Below, piece by piece: positions 15,259-23,493 of a stretch of DNA of 64,000 nucleotides. The DNA comes from Actinopolyspora halophila DSM 43834. GTDB taxonomy: Bacteria; Actinomycetota; Actinomycetes; Mycobacteriales; Pseudonocardiaceae. The DNA is taken from NCBI RefSeq assembly GCF_000371785.1, contig NZ_AQUI01000002.1:248001-312000 (forward strand). Direction: 5' to 3'. The translations under genes were made by a program, and so were the position numbers. The notes below the pieces were generated by a model. The model saw nothing but the letters and a program-made list of their open reading frames with translations. It was not told where the DNA came from and did not search any database. Each line of letters begins with the position of its first letter. Position 1 is the stretch's first letter.

Positions 15259-16632
15259 TCAGGTGGTCGCCGTTTCCGCCGGAGTATCGCTCGGGGCGCC
15301 GCGGTTCGCCTTGGCCTCGCCCGGATCGCTGGGATCCTTGACGTAGCTGGACAGCACGGCCACCACCACGTACATCAGCGCGAAGGTGATCGCGACACCG
15401 CCGCCACCGAGCACGGGGTGCACGAGGTAGACCGTCACCGGGCCGAGGAAGGCGGCACCGCCCGCGCCGAAGTTCAGCACGGCCAGCGAGGAGCCCTTGT
15501 CCTTGGTGGAGACCATCGAGGGCATAAGCGCGGACAGCGGCACGAACCCGGCCAGCAGCACGCCGTAGATGGCGCCGAGAACGGAAGCGACCGCGAAGCT
15601 CTGCGAACCGATGGCCGCGAAGTACCACAGCGGAGTGGCGATCGCGCATCCGACGCAGCCGAACCAGGTGACGGTGCGCCGCCAGCCGAAGTAGTCGCCG
15701 AGCACTCCGAAGCCCAGGTTCGCCACGATGTTCGCGGCGTAGGTGATGCTGCTCAGCGCGGCCACCTCGGAAGTGCTGAGGAAGCCGCCACCCGGGGTCT
15801 CCGGTCCGAAGACGAAGGGGAACATCGCGAAGAAGCCGAACTCGGGGGCGGTGTTGACGATCCTGGTCAGGCCGCCCGCGAGGGTTCGCTTGTCGCGCCA
15901 GAGGATGTCGACGCCCTCGAGCAGGCGCTTGGGGCTGCGCGGGTTGGTCACGCTCTCATCGGCGATCGGCTTGGTGCCGTGCGGTTCGTGGATGCCGAAG
16001 CAGCCGATGAGGCTGCCGATGGCCACCAGTACCAGCGACAGCACCAGTGTGGCGTGCAGGCTCATGCCGAGCGGTCCGATGGCCAGCGCGGCCACCGCCG
16101 CACCGAGGGTGGGCAGTCCGCCGGTGAAGACGAACCAGAACCAGCCCGCGACCGAACCGCGCATGTGCACGGGGCTGGCGACCTGGGCCCAGACGAGGAA
16201 GGCGTAGGAGAACAGCGGGTAGGCGAACCCGCGTATGCCGTAGATCGTCAGGATCAGCGCGTAGCTCTGGCTCGGTACGGCGACGAACAGGAAGAGGATC
16301 TCGAAGACGATCCACCAGGCAGCGCCGAGCCACATCACGTAGCGCGGTCCCCAGATCGAGGACAGCGTTCCGGAGAACCACGACGCGATCATCACGGCGA
16401 GGCCGTAGATGGTCACCGTGGCGAAGCTCGCCTGAGCGCCTGCCAGCCCGCCGCCCTGGGAGCTGGTCAGGTACTCGGTCAGGTAGCTGATCTCCACACC
16501 GTCGCCGATCATGAAGATCAGCACGCCGACGAATCCCCAGAACAGCGGCTTGGGGATGCCTATTCTTTCCAACCGGTTCCGGTTGTCCGGCGCGGTGTCC
16601 GCACTCACCGCGCCTGGTGGCTGCTGTGCCAA
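15259..16632 (-). CDS. MFS transporter, polyol permease type
   Basis: A 457-aa major facilitator with about twelve hydrophobic segments (first: LFWGFVGVLIFMIGDGVEISYLTEYL). The SDPETPGGGF-like FGPETPGGGFLS loop and DYFGWRRTVTWFGCVG are typical of the RbtT/DalT/CsbX ribitol-arabitol permease group. TTG 16632 is chosen because GGAGG is eight bases upstream; further upstream in-frame codons lack a site. It heads the leftward arm and is the likely uptake system for the polyol used by the cluster. Confidence 0.88.
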   Translation of the reverse strand: MAQQPPGAVSADTAPDNRNRLERIGIPKPLFWGFVGVLIFMIGDGVEISYLTEYLTSSQGGGLAGAQASFATVTIYGLAVMIASWFSGTLSSIWGPRYVMWLGAAWWIVFEILFLFVAVPSQSYALILTIYGIRGFAYPLFSYAFLVWAQVASPVHMRGSVAGWFWFVFTGGLPTLGAAVAALAIGPLGMSLHATLVLSLVLVAIGSLIGCFGIHEPHGTKPIADESVTNPRSPKRLLEGVDILWRDKRTLAGGLTRIVNTAPEFGFFAMFPFVFGPETPGGGFLSTSEVAALSSITYAANIVANLGFGVLGDYFGWRRTVTWFGCVGCAIATPLWYFAAIGSQSFAVASVLGAIYGVLLAGFVPLSALMPSMVSTKDKGSSLAVLNFGAGGAAFLGPVTVYLVHPVLGGGGVAITFALMYVVVAVLSSYVKDPSDPGEAKANRGAPSDTPAETATT

Positions 16633-16941
16633 TGTTCCCGCCTCCGAAGCGACTGAGGATGCCGGGTTCACCACGTGGGTGGGTGGCCCGTGTACGCGGC
16701 GGATGTGCAATCGAAAGTTGTGATGCGCGGCACCGCCGGTGTTAACCGAGCATCATGCATCTAGTGACTTTCACGCGCAAGGTGTTAATCCTAAGTTTCC
16801 GCATGTTGAACCCGTATGCCCTGGTGAGAGCTCCCCGGTTTCCCGTGGCGTCGGTGCGCTGCTCGGGTGGGGTTAATGCTGGGGCTGGACATATAAAGCG
16901 TGTAACGTTAATTTAACCTTAAGCTTGTGAAAGGACGGCGC
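16633..16941. promoter_or_regulatory. Divergent promoter region of polyol cluster
   Basis: This 309-bp gap separates the two arms. It contains several GTTAA-based motifs: GTGTTAACC (about 16739), GTGTTAATCC (about 16781), GGTTAATGC (about 16871) and the palindrome GTTAATTTAAC (16907-16917). The rightward gene is preceded by AAAGGAC (16929-16935). No regulator gene is visible in the cluster, so control is probably by a distant factor. Confidence 0.5.
16907..16917. promoter_or_regulatory. GTTAATTTAAC palindrome
   Basis: An 11-bp palindrome with perfect five-base arms (GTTAA/TTAAC) 25 bases before the HAD start and downstream of likely promoter sequence. AT-rich palindromes are rare in this DNA, so it is a credible operator. 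The related GTTAA copies on the other side of the gap could serve the leftward arm. Confidence 0.45.
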
Positions 16942-17664
16942 ATGACGGTCAGTCAAGTAACCGAGCCGCGGTCGACGGACCAGCTGCGCGCGGTCGTGTT
17001 CGACATGGACGGCGTGCTGGTGGAGAGCGAACACCTCTGGGAACGGATGTGGAGCCGCTACACCGCCCGCCACGGACACGAGTGGAGCTCCGCCGACACC
17101 TCGACGGTGCAGGGCATGAGCTCCCCGGAATGGTCGGCCTACCTCGGTCGGGTGTGCGGGTCGCCGGAGCCCGTCTCGGAGATCGAACGGGCGGTCGTCG
17201 ACGACATGATCGCCGCGCTGGACGACGGCGAGATCCAACTGCTCGACGGGGCACGCGAGATGGTCACCGAGGTCAGCGCGGTGGCCCCGATCGCGCTGGC
17301 CTCCTCGGCGGCGCGGCGGCTCATAGACGCCGTGCTCGACCGCAACGGACTCACGGAACACTTCGCGGCCACCGTGTCCAGCGCCGAGGTCCCCAGGGGC
17401 AAACCCAGTCCCGACGTGTACGCCGAAGCGGCCGAACGACTCGGACACACCGGATCCGAATGCGCGGCCGTCGAGGACTCCAGCAACGGTATCCGGGCGG
17501 CTCACGCGGCCGGGATGAGCGTGGTGGCGATCCCGAACCCCGCGTACCCGCCCAAGCCGGACGCCGTCGAGTCGGCCACCGTCGTGGCCGAGTCGCTGTC
17601 CCACGTCCGGCGCACCTTGCTGTCCATGTTGTCCGCCCCGGTGGTCGAAAGCGAAGGTGCCTGA
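16942..17664 (+). CDS. HAD hydrolase, beta-phosphoglucomutase-like (rightward arm)
   Basis: A 240-aa HAD protein opening the rightward arm. Motif I VVFDMDGVLVESE has both Asp residues; the cap follows; motif II LASSAA; motif III Lys in VPRGKPSPDVY; motif IV VEDSSNGIRAAHAAGM. This is the pattern of beta-phosphoglucomutases and sugar-phosphate phosphatases. ATG 16942 with AAAGGAC upstream. The stop overlaps the next start (ATGA). It probably hydrolyses or interconverts a phosphorylated intermediate. Confidence 0.92.
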   Translation: MTVSQVTEPRSTDQLRAVVFDMDGVLVESEHLWERMWSRYTARHGHEWSSADTSTVQGMSSPEWSAYLGRVCGSPEPVSEIERAVVDDMIAALDDGEIQLLDGAREMVTEVSAVAPIALASSAARRLIDAVLDRNGLTEHFAATVSSAEVPRGKPSPDVYAEAAERLGHTGSECAAVEDSSNGIRAAHAAGMSVVAIPNPAYPPKPDAVESATVVAESLSHVRRTLLSMLSAPVVESEGA

Positions 17665-19391
17665 TGACCGGACTGATAGACGGTGACTCCTTCAAGGAAT
17701 CCTGGCTGGAAGGGTTCGTCACCGCGTACGGGAGATCCGTGGCTCGTGTTCCCGGAGCGTACGGGGTGGTGGGGCGGCACGCGCCCCGCCAGGGCAAGGT
17801 CTCGGTGGTCATCGGTGGTGGCTGCGGGCACTACCCGGCCTTCGCCGGGTTGGTCGGTCCCGGACTGGCCGACGCGGCCGTGATCGGTGACGTGTTCACC
17901 AGCCCCAGCGCGGAACAGGTCTACCGCACGGCACGCGCGGCCGAAGGCGGCGCCGGAGTGCTGTTCGGCTACGGCAACTACGCGGGCGACGTGATGCACT
18001 TCGGGCTGGCAGCGCGCAGGCTGGCCGCCGAGGGAATCGACAGCAGGACCGTGCTGGTCACCGACGACATCGCCAGCGGCAGCGCCGAGAACGCAGCCGA
18101 GCGGCGCGGCGTGGCCGGTGACTTCTTCGTGTTCAAAACGGCTGGTGCCGCGGCCGAGCGCGGCGACGACCTGGACGCGGTCGCGGCCGTGGCGAGCAGG
18201 ACCAACGAGCGCACCCGCACCTACGGGGCCGCCTTCGGCGGGTGCACCCTGCCCGGCAAGTCCGAGCCGCTGTTCACCGTCGACCCGGGGCGGGTGGAAC
18301 TGGGCCTGGGCATCCACGGCGAACCCGGGGCGCGGGGAGTCGACGCCATGGGAGCCGAGGCGCTGGCGGCCGAGCTGGTGGACAAGCTGGCAGCCGAGCT
18401 GCCCGCCGGAACCGAACGGGTGGCCGTGCTGGTCAACGGGCTGGGCCGCACCAAGTACGAGGAGATGTTCGCCTGTTACCCGGCGATCGAGCGGCGCCTG
18501 CGCTCCGCCGGGCTGCGCCCGCACCGGCCCGAGGTGGGCGAGTTCGTGACCTCGCTGGACATGGCAGGTCTCTCGCTGTCGCTGCTGGCGCTGGACGACG
18601 AACTCGCCGAGCTCTACGACGCCGACTGCGACACCCCCGGTTACCGCCCGCTCAACCCGCTGGTCACCGGAGAGGACACCGGCCGGGCAGCCGCGGGGAC
18701 ACCGGAGACCGAACAGCAGCGGGAAAGCCGCGGCGGCGTGGTGCACACCCTGCTGGACGCGGCGCTGGAACGCGTCTCGGCGGCCGAGGACGAACTCGGT
18801 CGGCTGGACGCGGTCGCCGGGGACGGTGACCACGGGCAGGGCATAGTGCGCGGGTTGCGCGCGGCCGTGCGGGCGGCCGACTCCACGGGCAGCCACCCGG
18901 ACGACGCCCGCTCGATCGGTGACGCGTTGCTGGCCGCGGGAACGGCGCTGGCCGACGCGGCGGGCGGGGCCTCGGGAGCGCTCTACGGTGCGCTGCTGAG
19001 CCAGACCGGAGCCGGGCTGCGCGCCCACGAGGGCCGGGTGGACACCGCGGCGCTGGCCGAGGCGGTGCGCGGGGCCTGCTCCGCCGTGGCCGAGCTCGGA
19101 GGGGCGAGCCGCGGGGACAAGACGTTGCTCGACGCGCTGGAGCCCTTCCGCGACGCGCTGGTGGAACAGGCCGAGTCCGGAACGGCCCTGACCGAGGCGC
19201 TGACCTCCTCGGCACGGGTGGCGAGCAAGGCGGCCGAGGCCACCGCCGAACTCGCCTCCGCGCGCGGGCGGGCCTCCAGGCTCGGCGGCAGGGACCGGGG
19301 AACGCCCGATCCGGGGGCCACCTCGTTGGCGTTGCTGCTGGAAGCGGCCGCCGCCGCGGTGGCCGAGGGCGCCTGCGAGCGGGCCACCTGA
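17664..19391 (+). CDS. DhaK-DhaL fusion: dihydroxyacetone/erythrulose kinase
   Basis: A 575-aa ATP-dependent ketose kinase. The DhaK domain (about 1-345) has GGGCGHYPAFAG, the LVTDD segment and the substrate-binding His in GLGIHGEPG (about H218). The DhaL domain (about 370-570) has the Mg-ATP motif VAGDGDHGQG, GGASGALYG and RGDKTLLDAL. Fused kinases phosphorylate dihydroxyacetone; close relatives in mycobacteria phosphorylate D-erythrulose. Here the RpiB-like gene next to it favours a C4 ketose. Translationally coupled to the HAD gene. Confidence 0.93.
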   Translation: MTGLIDGDSFKESWLEGFVTAYGRSVARVPGAYGVVGRHAPRQGKVSVVIGGGCGHYPAFAGLVGPGLADAAVIGDVFTSPSAEQVYRTARAAEGGAGVLFGYGNYAGDVMHFGLAARRLAAEGIDSRTVLVTDDIASGSAENAAERRGVAGDFFVFKTAGAAAERGDDLDAVAAVASRTNERTRTYGAAFGGCTLPGKSEPLFTVDPGRVELGLGIHGEPGARGVDAMGAEALAAELVDKLAAELPAGTERVAVLVNGLGRTKYEEMFACYPAIERRLRSAGLRPHRPEVGEFVTSLDMAGLSLSLLALDDELAELYDADCDTPGYRPLNPLVTGEDTGRAAAGTPETEQQRESRGGVVHTLLDAALERVSAAEDELGRLDAVAGDGDHGQGIVRGLRAAVRAADSTGSHPDDARSIGDALLAAGTALADAAGGASGALYGALLSQTGAGLRAHEGRVDTAALAEAVRGACSAVAELGGASRGDKTLLDALEPFRDALVEQAESGTALTEALTSSARVASKAAEATAELASARGRASRLGGRDRGTPDPGATSLALLLEAAAAAVAEGACERAT

Positions 19392-19742
19392 TCGAGGTTG
19401 TCCCGCGGAACCGCCCGAGCAAACCGAGCCGATGCGAAACCTCGGACAGGAACTCCCGAGAAAGGGGTACCGCCCAACGCAAGTGCTCTGAGCCTGGGTT
19501 GTCGGCCCCGCCGGGGCCGGAACTTCCAGGAGAAGGCACCGCTCCAACGCAAGTGCTTACGAGCCTGAGCACCCGGCACCGCCGGGGGTTCTCAGTCTCG
19601 GGTCTCGCGAGGACGGTCCCGACGTTGTGTAGGACGCTACCCGATGTCGGGGCACCCGCAGCGAGACCCCGACCGAGGTTCCCCCACGGAACCGCCCGAG
19701 CAAACCGAGCCGCGCACTCTTCCAAAGAAAGGGGAACCGAGG
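19392..19742. other. Intra-operon gap with repeat modules C, C and A
   Basis: This 351-bp gap inside the rightward arm carries two linker modules C (about 19449-19494 and 19519-19565) and one family-A inverted repeat (about 19575-19690). No gene is supported. The last bases AAAGGGGAACCGAGG hold the ribosome binding site of the isomerase. Confidence 0.7.
19575..19690 (-). repeat. Family-A inverted repeat, copy A3
   Basis: The core at 19618-19651 pairs CCCGACGTTGTGTAG with CTACCCGATGTCGGG around the loop GACG. The outer arms GGTCTCGC and GCGAGACC are complementary, where most copies have CTCTCGC and GCGAGAG: a second compensatory position. Preceded by two C modules in tandem. Confidence 0.85.
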
Positions 19743-20204
19743 ATGACAATCACCGTCGCGGTCGCCGCGGACAACGCGGGCTTCGAACTCAAGCAGCTGA
19801 TCGCCGAACAGCTGAGAGCCGACGAGCGGGTCGGCGAGGTGCTGGACTACGGCGTGCACGACACCTCCGACGACCGCGCCTACCCCCGTCTCGGGCTGAC
19901 GGCCTCCGAGGCGGTGGCCCGCGGTGAGGCCGAGCGAGGCGTGCTGATCTGCGGAACGGGGATCGGCATGTGCATCTCGGCCAACAAGGTGGAGGGAGTG
20001 CGTGCCACCGTCGCGCACGACTCCTACTCGGTGGAACGTTCGATCAAGTCGAACGATTGCCAGATACTGACCATGGGGTCCAGGGTTGTAGGTTCCGAAC
20101 TGGCCAAACGCCTGGTCGACGAGTGGTTGGGCTACTCCTTCGACCCGGCCTCCGCGAGCGCGGAGAAGGTCGCCTACATAACCGACTACGAACACCAGCA
20201 CTGA
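19743..20204 (+). CDS. RpiB/LacA-family sugar-phosphate isomerase
   Basis: A 153-aa isomerase. VAADNAGFELKQLIAE matches the RpiB N-terminus, and GVLICGTGIGMCISANKVEGVRA carries the active-site Cys and anion-binding loop. The family interconverts ribose-5-P and ribulose-5-P; operon members in mycobacterial threitol and erythritol clusters isomerise erythrulose-4-P to erythrose-4-P. Sitting after the DhaK-type kinase, the latter is the more likely reaction. ATG 19743 follows AAAGGGGAACCGAGG. Confidence 0.93.
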   Translation: MTITVAVAADNAGFELKQLIAEQLRADERVGEVLDYGVHDTSDDRAYPRLGLTASEAVARGEAERGVLICGTGIGMCISANKVEGVRATVAHDSYSVERSIKSNDCQILTMGSRVVGSELAKRLVDEWLGYSFDPASASAEKVAYITDYEHQH

Positions 20205-20242
20205 ACGGAGGGTCGTCGGCTCGCTCTGCGTGGCGGTGCGGG

Positions 20243-20348
20243 TGGCGGAACCTCTCGCGGGCTCTCGCTCCGGCGAGGCCCGACATCGGGTAGCGGCCTA
20301 CACAACGTCGGGCCTTCCTCGCGAGAGCACCACGGGAGAACCCGCGGC
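20243..20348 (+). repeat. Family-A inverted repeat, copy A4
   Basis: The core at 20279-20312 pairs CCCGACATCGGGTAG with CTACACAACGTCGGG around loop CGGC. Outer arms GCGGAACCTCTCG...GCTCTCGCTCC and GCGAGAGCACC...GAGAACCCGC pair. Located between the isomerase and the dehydrogenase genes of the same operon, reversed relative to A3. Confidence 0.85.
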
Positions 20349-20453
20349 GGCGCCGATTGCGTAGGTGGCGCTTCGGCGCAGGCGCCGAAGGACAAACCCG
20401 TACAACCGAACGAACACACCTGACGAAGCATCATCAGAGACGGGGAATCGATC

Positions 20454-21506
20454 GTGCGCGTTTTGGCTGCGGGTGACAACTTCGTCGGCCCCGACCTGCT
20501 CGAGTCGGCACTGCGGTCCGAGCTGGAAGGGTCCGAGCAGGAGGATCCGGAGGTCGGCAAGCTCAAGCTGCCCTGGCCGGTGGAGCCCTTCGGCCCGGTC
20601 GGCGGGGTCGAGGAGGCCAGCGGAAGCGAAGAGCAGATAATCGAGGCCGTCGACGGCGCCACGGCCTGCGTCACGCAGATGGGGCCGTTCACCGGGCGGG
20701 TGTTCGCGGCGGCCCCCCAACTCGAGCTGGTGTCCGTGTGCCGGGGCGGTCCGATCAACGTCGACCTGGCCGCGGCCACCGAGGCCGGGGTCTCGGTCAC
20801 CTACGCCCCGGGGCGCAACGCGGCCGCGGCCGCCGAGTACGCGGTCGGCATGATCCTCGCCGCGCTGCGCCGCATCCCCGATTCGGACTCCGAGCTCAAG
20901 AAGGGGAACTGGCGCGGGGACTTCTACGCCTACCCCGAGGCCGGGGTCGAACTGGAGGGCGGCACGGTCGGGCTCGTCGGCTACGGGGCCATCGGCAGCC
21001 GGGTGGCGCGGGTGCTGCGCGCCTTCGGCGCCGAGGTGCTGGTAGCCGACCCCTACACCGAGCCGGACCGGCTCCGCGCCGACGGTGTCGAACCGGTGGA
21101 GCTGGAGAGCATGCTGCCGCGCTGCTCGGTGGTGAGCCTGCACGCCAGGCTCACCCCGGAAACCAGGAACCTGCTGGACGCGGGGAAGCTCGACCTGCTG
21201 CCCGAAGGAGCCGTGCTGGTCAACACCGCCCGCGGCGGGTTGCTCGACTACACCCCGCTGCCGGGGCTGCTGCGCTCCGGCAAGCTCGGTGCGCTGGCGC
21301 TGGACGTCTACGACGTGGAACCGCCGCCCGCCGACTGGCCGCTGCACGACGCGCCCAACGTCATCACCACCCCGCACCTGGCCGGGGCCACGCGGCAGAC
21401 CGCGCATCGTGCGGCCGGGATCGTCGCGGCGGAGGTCGGCCGTTTCGCGCGGGGTGAGCAGCAGGCGCATCTCGCCAACCCCGACGTTCGAGGGATCCGG
21501 ACATGA
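20454..21506 (+). CDS. D-isomer-specific 2-hydroxyacid dehydrogenase
   Basis: A 350-aa NAD-dependent dehydrogenase. The NAD-binding domain has VGLVGYGAIGSRVARVL; catalytic residues are the Arg in VNTARGGLLD, the Glu in LDVYDVEP, and the His in TTPHLAGAT. It resembles phosphoglycerate dehydrogenase-type enzymes without an ACT domain. Its substrate in the polyol cluster is unknown; a C4 hydroxyacid or its phosphate is a guess. GTG start at 20454. The stop overlaps the FGGY gene start by four bases. Confidence 0.9.
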   Translation: MRVLAAGDNFVGPDLLESALRSELEGSEQEDPEVGKLKLPWPVEPFGPVGGVEEASGSEEQIIEAVDGATACVTQMGPFTGRVFAAAPQLELVSVCRGGPINVDLAAATEAGVSVTYAPGRNAAAAAEYAVGMILAALRRIPDSDSELKKGNWRGDFYAYPEAGVELEGGTVGLVGYGAIGSRVARVLRAFGAEVLVADPYTEPDRLRADGVEPVELESMLPRCSVVSLHARLTPETRNLLDAGKLDLLPEGAVLVNTARGGLLDYTPLPGLLRSGKLGALALDVYDVEPPPADWPLHDAPNVITTPHLAGATRQTAHRAAGIVAAEVGRFARGEQQAHLANPDVRGIRT

Positions 21507-22954
21507 TCACCGCTGTCGACATCGGAACTTCGCTCACCAAGGCCGCCGCCTTCGACGACGGTGGCCGGGTGCTGGCCGAGGCCAGCAGGAACTCCCACCT
21601 GGAGTACTACGCCGACGGGCGGGTCGAGCAGGACCTCGACGACGTCGTGTCCACGGTCGCCGCCGTGGTCCGCGAAGTGGGGGAGCGCACCGGCACGCGC
21701 CCGCGCGCCGTCGCCCTCACCGGACAGGGGGACGGGCTGTGGCTGCGGGACGCCAGCGGCAGGCCCGTGCGCAGCCCGATCTCGTGGATGGACGGCCGTG
21801 CGGCGCCGGTCGTGCGGCAGTGGCAGCGCGACGGGGTCAGCAGGAGGGTCTACGAACGCACCGGCAACGGGCTCTTCCCGGGATCCCACGGGCCACTGCT
21901 GGCCCACCTCGCCGATCACGAGCCGGAGTCGCTGCGCGCCGCCGATGTGGCGGGCTACTGCGTCGACTCCGTGCTGCACGTGCTGACCGGGGAGATCAGC
22001 GTCGACGCCTCGGACGCCTCGGTCCCGTTCCTGGACGCGGACACGCGCTGCTACGACGACGCGGCGCTGGAGGCCTGCGGGCTGGCCGAGTACAAGCACC
22101 TGCTGCCGAAGCCGGCCAAGCCGCGTCAGATCTTCGAACTCGACTCCAACGGGGCCGAGCTGCTCGGGCTGCCCGCCGGTACACCGGTCACGGCCGGCCC
22201 TTTCGACCTGCCCGCCTGCGCGGTCGGGGGTGGGCTGAACGAGTTCGGCGACGGGTTGTTGACCGTGGGCACCACGCTGGCCTGCCAGGTGCTGACGGAG
22301 GTGGGCAACCGGCGCTGGCAGGACGAGCCCTCCGGGATGTGGTTGTGCACACCCGAGGAGAACCAGCTGCTGCACGGCATGCCCGCCATGGTGGGCACGG
22401 CCAGCCTGGACTGGGTGCTGGAACTGCTCGGGCTGGGCATCGACGATCTGGGGGCGCAGCTGGAGGCCAGCCCGCCCGGGGCCAACGACGTCTCGGCGCT
22501 GCCGTTCCTGGCGCCAGGCGGGGAGCGTTCCCCGTTCGTGGACCCCGGGGCCAGCGGTCAGTTGAGCGGGGTGCGGATCGGGACCACGCGCGCCGACGTG
22601 GTGCGGGCGGTCTGCGAGAGCGTCGCCTACGCCGCGCGGCACTGCTTCGAGGCGGCCGGTCTGGACGGCAAGCTGGTGGCCTGCGGCGGCGGGACGCGTT
22701 CGCACCCGTGGGCGCAGGTGTTCGCGGACGTGCTGGGGCAGCCGCTGCACCTGCCGGACGATCCGGGTATGGGAGCCAGGGGTGCGGCGGTCACGGCGGC
22801 ACGGGCCCTGGGTGATCCGGTGGATTCGGGCGAGTGGACGCTGCCGACGCGGGAGGTGACCCCGAACCCGGAGGTGCGGCAGCGCTACGAGGACGGATAC
22901 CACCGCTACCGCCAGACCCTGGCGAGCATGCGCGAGCTGTGGCGCTCGGGCTGA
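21503..22954 (+). CDS. FGGY-family carbohydrate kinase (rightward arm)
   Basis: A 483-aa kinase with ITAVDIGTSLTKAAAFD at the N-terminus, QGDGLWLRD and the substrate segment PISWMDGRAAPVV, then GLLTVGTTLACQVL and LVACGGGTRSHPWAQVFADVLGQPL in the C-terminal domain. This looks closest to erythritol/ribitol/xylulose-type kinases. It is translationally coupled to the hydroxyacid dehydrogenase. The cluster thus has two FGGY kinases and one DhaK kinase, which implies more than one substrate. Confidence 0.92.
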   Translation: MITAVDIGTSLTKAAAFDDGGRVLAEASRNSHLEYYADGRVEQDLDDVVSTVAAVVREVGERTGTRPRAVALTGQGDGLWLRDASGRPVRSPISWMDGRAAPVVRQWQRDGVSRRVYERTGNGLFPGSHGPLLAHLADHEPESLRAADVAGYCVDSVLHVLTGEISVDASDASVPFLDADTRCYDDAALEACGLAEYKHLLPKPAKPRQIFELDSNGAELLGLPAGTPVTAGPFDLPACAVGGGLNEFGDGLLTVGTTLACQVLTEVGNRRWQDEPSGMWLCTPEENQLLHGMPAMVGTASLDWVLELLGLGIDDLGAQLEASPPGANDVSALPFLAPGGERSPFVDPGASGQLSGVRIGTTRADVVRAVCESVAYAARHCFEAAGLDGKLVACGGGTRSHPWAQVFADVLGQPLHLPDDPGMGARGAAVTAARALGDPVDSGEWTLPTREVTPNPEVRQRYEDGYHRYRQTLASMRELWRSG

Positions 22955-23041
22955 TCGAGGTTCGACGGCGGTGCCGGTTATCGGGGTGGTTTGTTTCGGC
23001 GCCGCCGCCCCGAGAAGCCGTAGCGGCCCGCCGCGGTGAAC

Positions 23042-23093
23042 GGGCTCGCGGCCGGAAGTGTCGGCATCCCTCGTCCGGGCAGGCCGCGAGCCC
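23042..23093. terminator. Hairpin after FGGY kinase
   Basis: A 12-base perfect stem, GGGCTCGCGGCC (23042-23053) with GGCCGCGAGCCC (23082-23093), encloses a 28-base loop. It lies about 90 bases after the FGGY stop and before the peptide locus, so it probably separates the two transcription units. Confidence 0.5.
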
Positions 23094-23186
23094 CTCCTCC
23101 CGATGACGCTGCCCGCGGCCCTGATCGCGGGTGCGTCCCGGCGCTCCCCGAGTTTCCGGATCCCCCGGTGACGATTCCTCGGGTTT

Positions 23187-23237
23187 CCCGGAAAATTTTT
23201 CTTCGCTTGGGTTCGTTTTTTTCGGGAAATTTTCCCG
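23187..23237. promoter_or_regulatory. AT-rich promoter/operator with perfect palindrome
   Basis: CGGGAAATTTTCCCG at 23223-23237 is a 15-bp palindrome with seven-base arms. CCCGGAAAATTTTT about 36 bases upstream resembles half of it. Such AT tracts stand out against the surrounding ~70% GC and suggest a regulator-bound promoter region for the peptide gene. Confidence 0.45.
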
Positions 23238-23386
23238 GTGAGTCGTTGCTATTCCTTTCGTGTTCGATCCTCTGGGCCGTAAGCGTGTTTTCCTGTCACC
23301 TCGAGGGATGATTCCGCGTTCTTCCGTTGTGCTCCCGGTGCGTGTGCTGGCGTAATTGCCCACGCACCGCAGGAACTCGGCGGGAA

Positions 23387-23395
23387 GGGAGGTGA
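23387..23395 (+). promoter_or_regulatory. Strong ribosome binding site of the peptide gene
   Basis: GGGAGGTGA five bases before ATG 23401 is almost the full anti-16S complement. It is among the strongest sites in the window, and supports translation of the very short frame that follows. Confidence 0.85.
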
Positions 23396-23400
23396 GCACG

Positions 23401-23487
23401 ATGCGCGTCATCACGATCCAGGCCGCTCCCGTTGTCCGGAACGACCGGAAGAACCATCCGTACTTCTGGAAGTGGAACCCCACCTGA
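23401..23487 (+). CDS. 28-aa peptide, putative RiPP precursor
   Basis: A short gene encoding 28 residues, beginning MRVITIQAAPVV and ending NHPYFWKWNPT. The middle is charged (RNDRK). It has no Cys and no Ser, only two Thr, and four aromatic residues packed in the last nine positions. ATG follows a near-perfect ribosome binding site. A strong hairpin lies six bases after the stop, and a SagB/ThcOx-type dehydrogenase begins 90 bases after the stop. This is the classic layout of a RiPP precursor: leader, aromatic core, attenuating hairpin, modifying enzyme. I do not recognise the peptide family; function is inferred. A regulatory leader peptide is the main alternative. Confidence 0.65.
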   Translation: MRVITIQAAPVVRNDRKNHPYFWKWNPT

Positions 23488-23493
23488 TGAATG

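Larger units (their letters stand above)
22955..23400. other. Intergenic region upstream of the small peptide gene
   Basis: A 446-bp gap. A terminator-like hairpin (23042-23093) follows the FGGY gene. Then comes an unusually AT-rich stretch (about 23185-23245), including CGGGAAATTTTCCCG (23223-23237, a perfect palindrome) and a related CCCGGAAAATTTTT (about 23187-23200). These could be the promoter and operator of the peptide gene. The gap ends in a near-perfect ribosome binding site. Confidence 0.5.
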
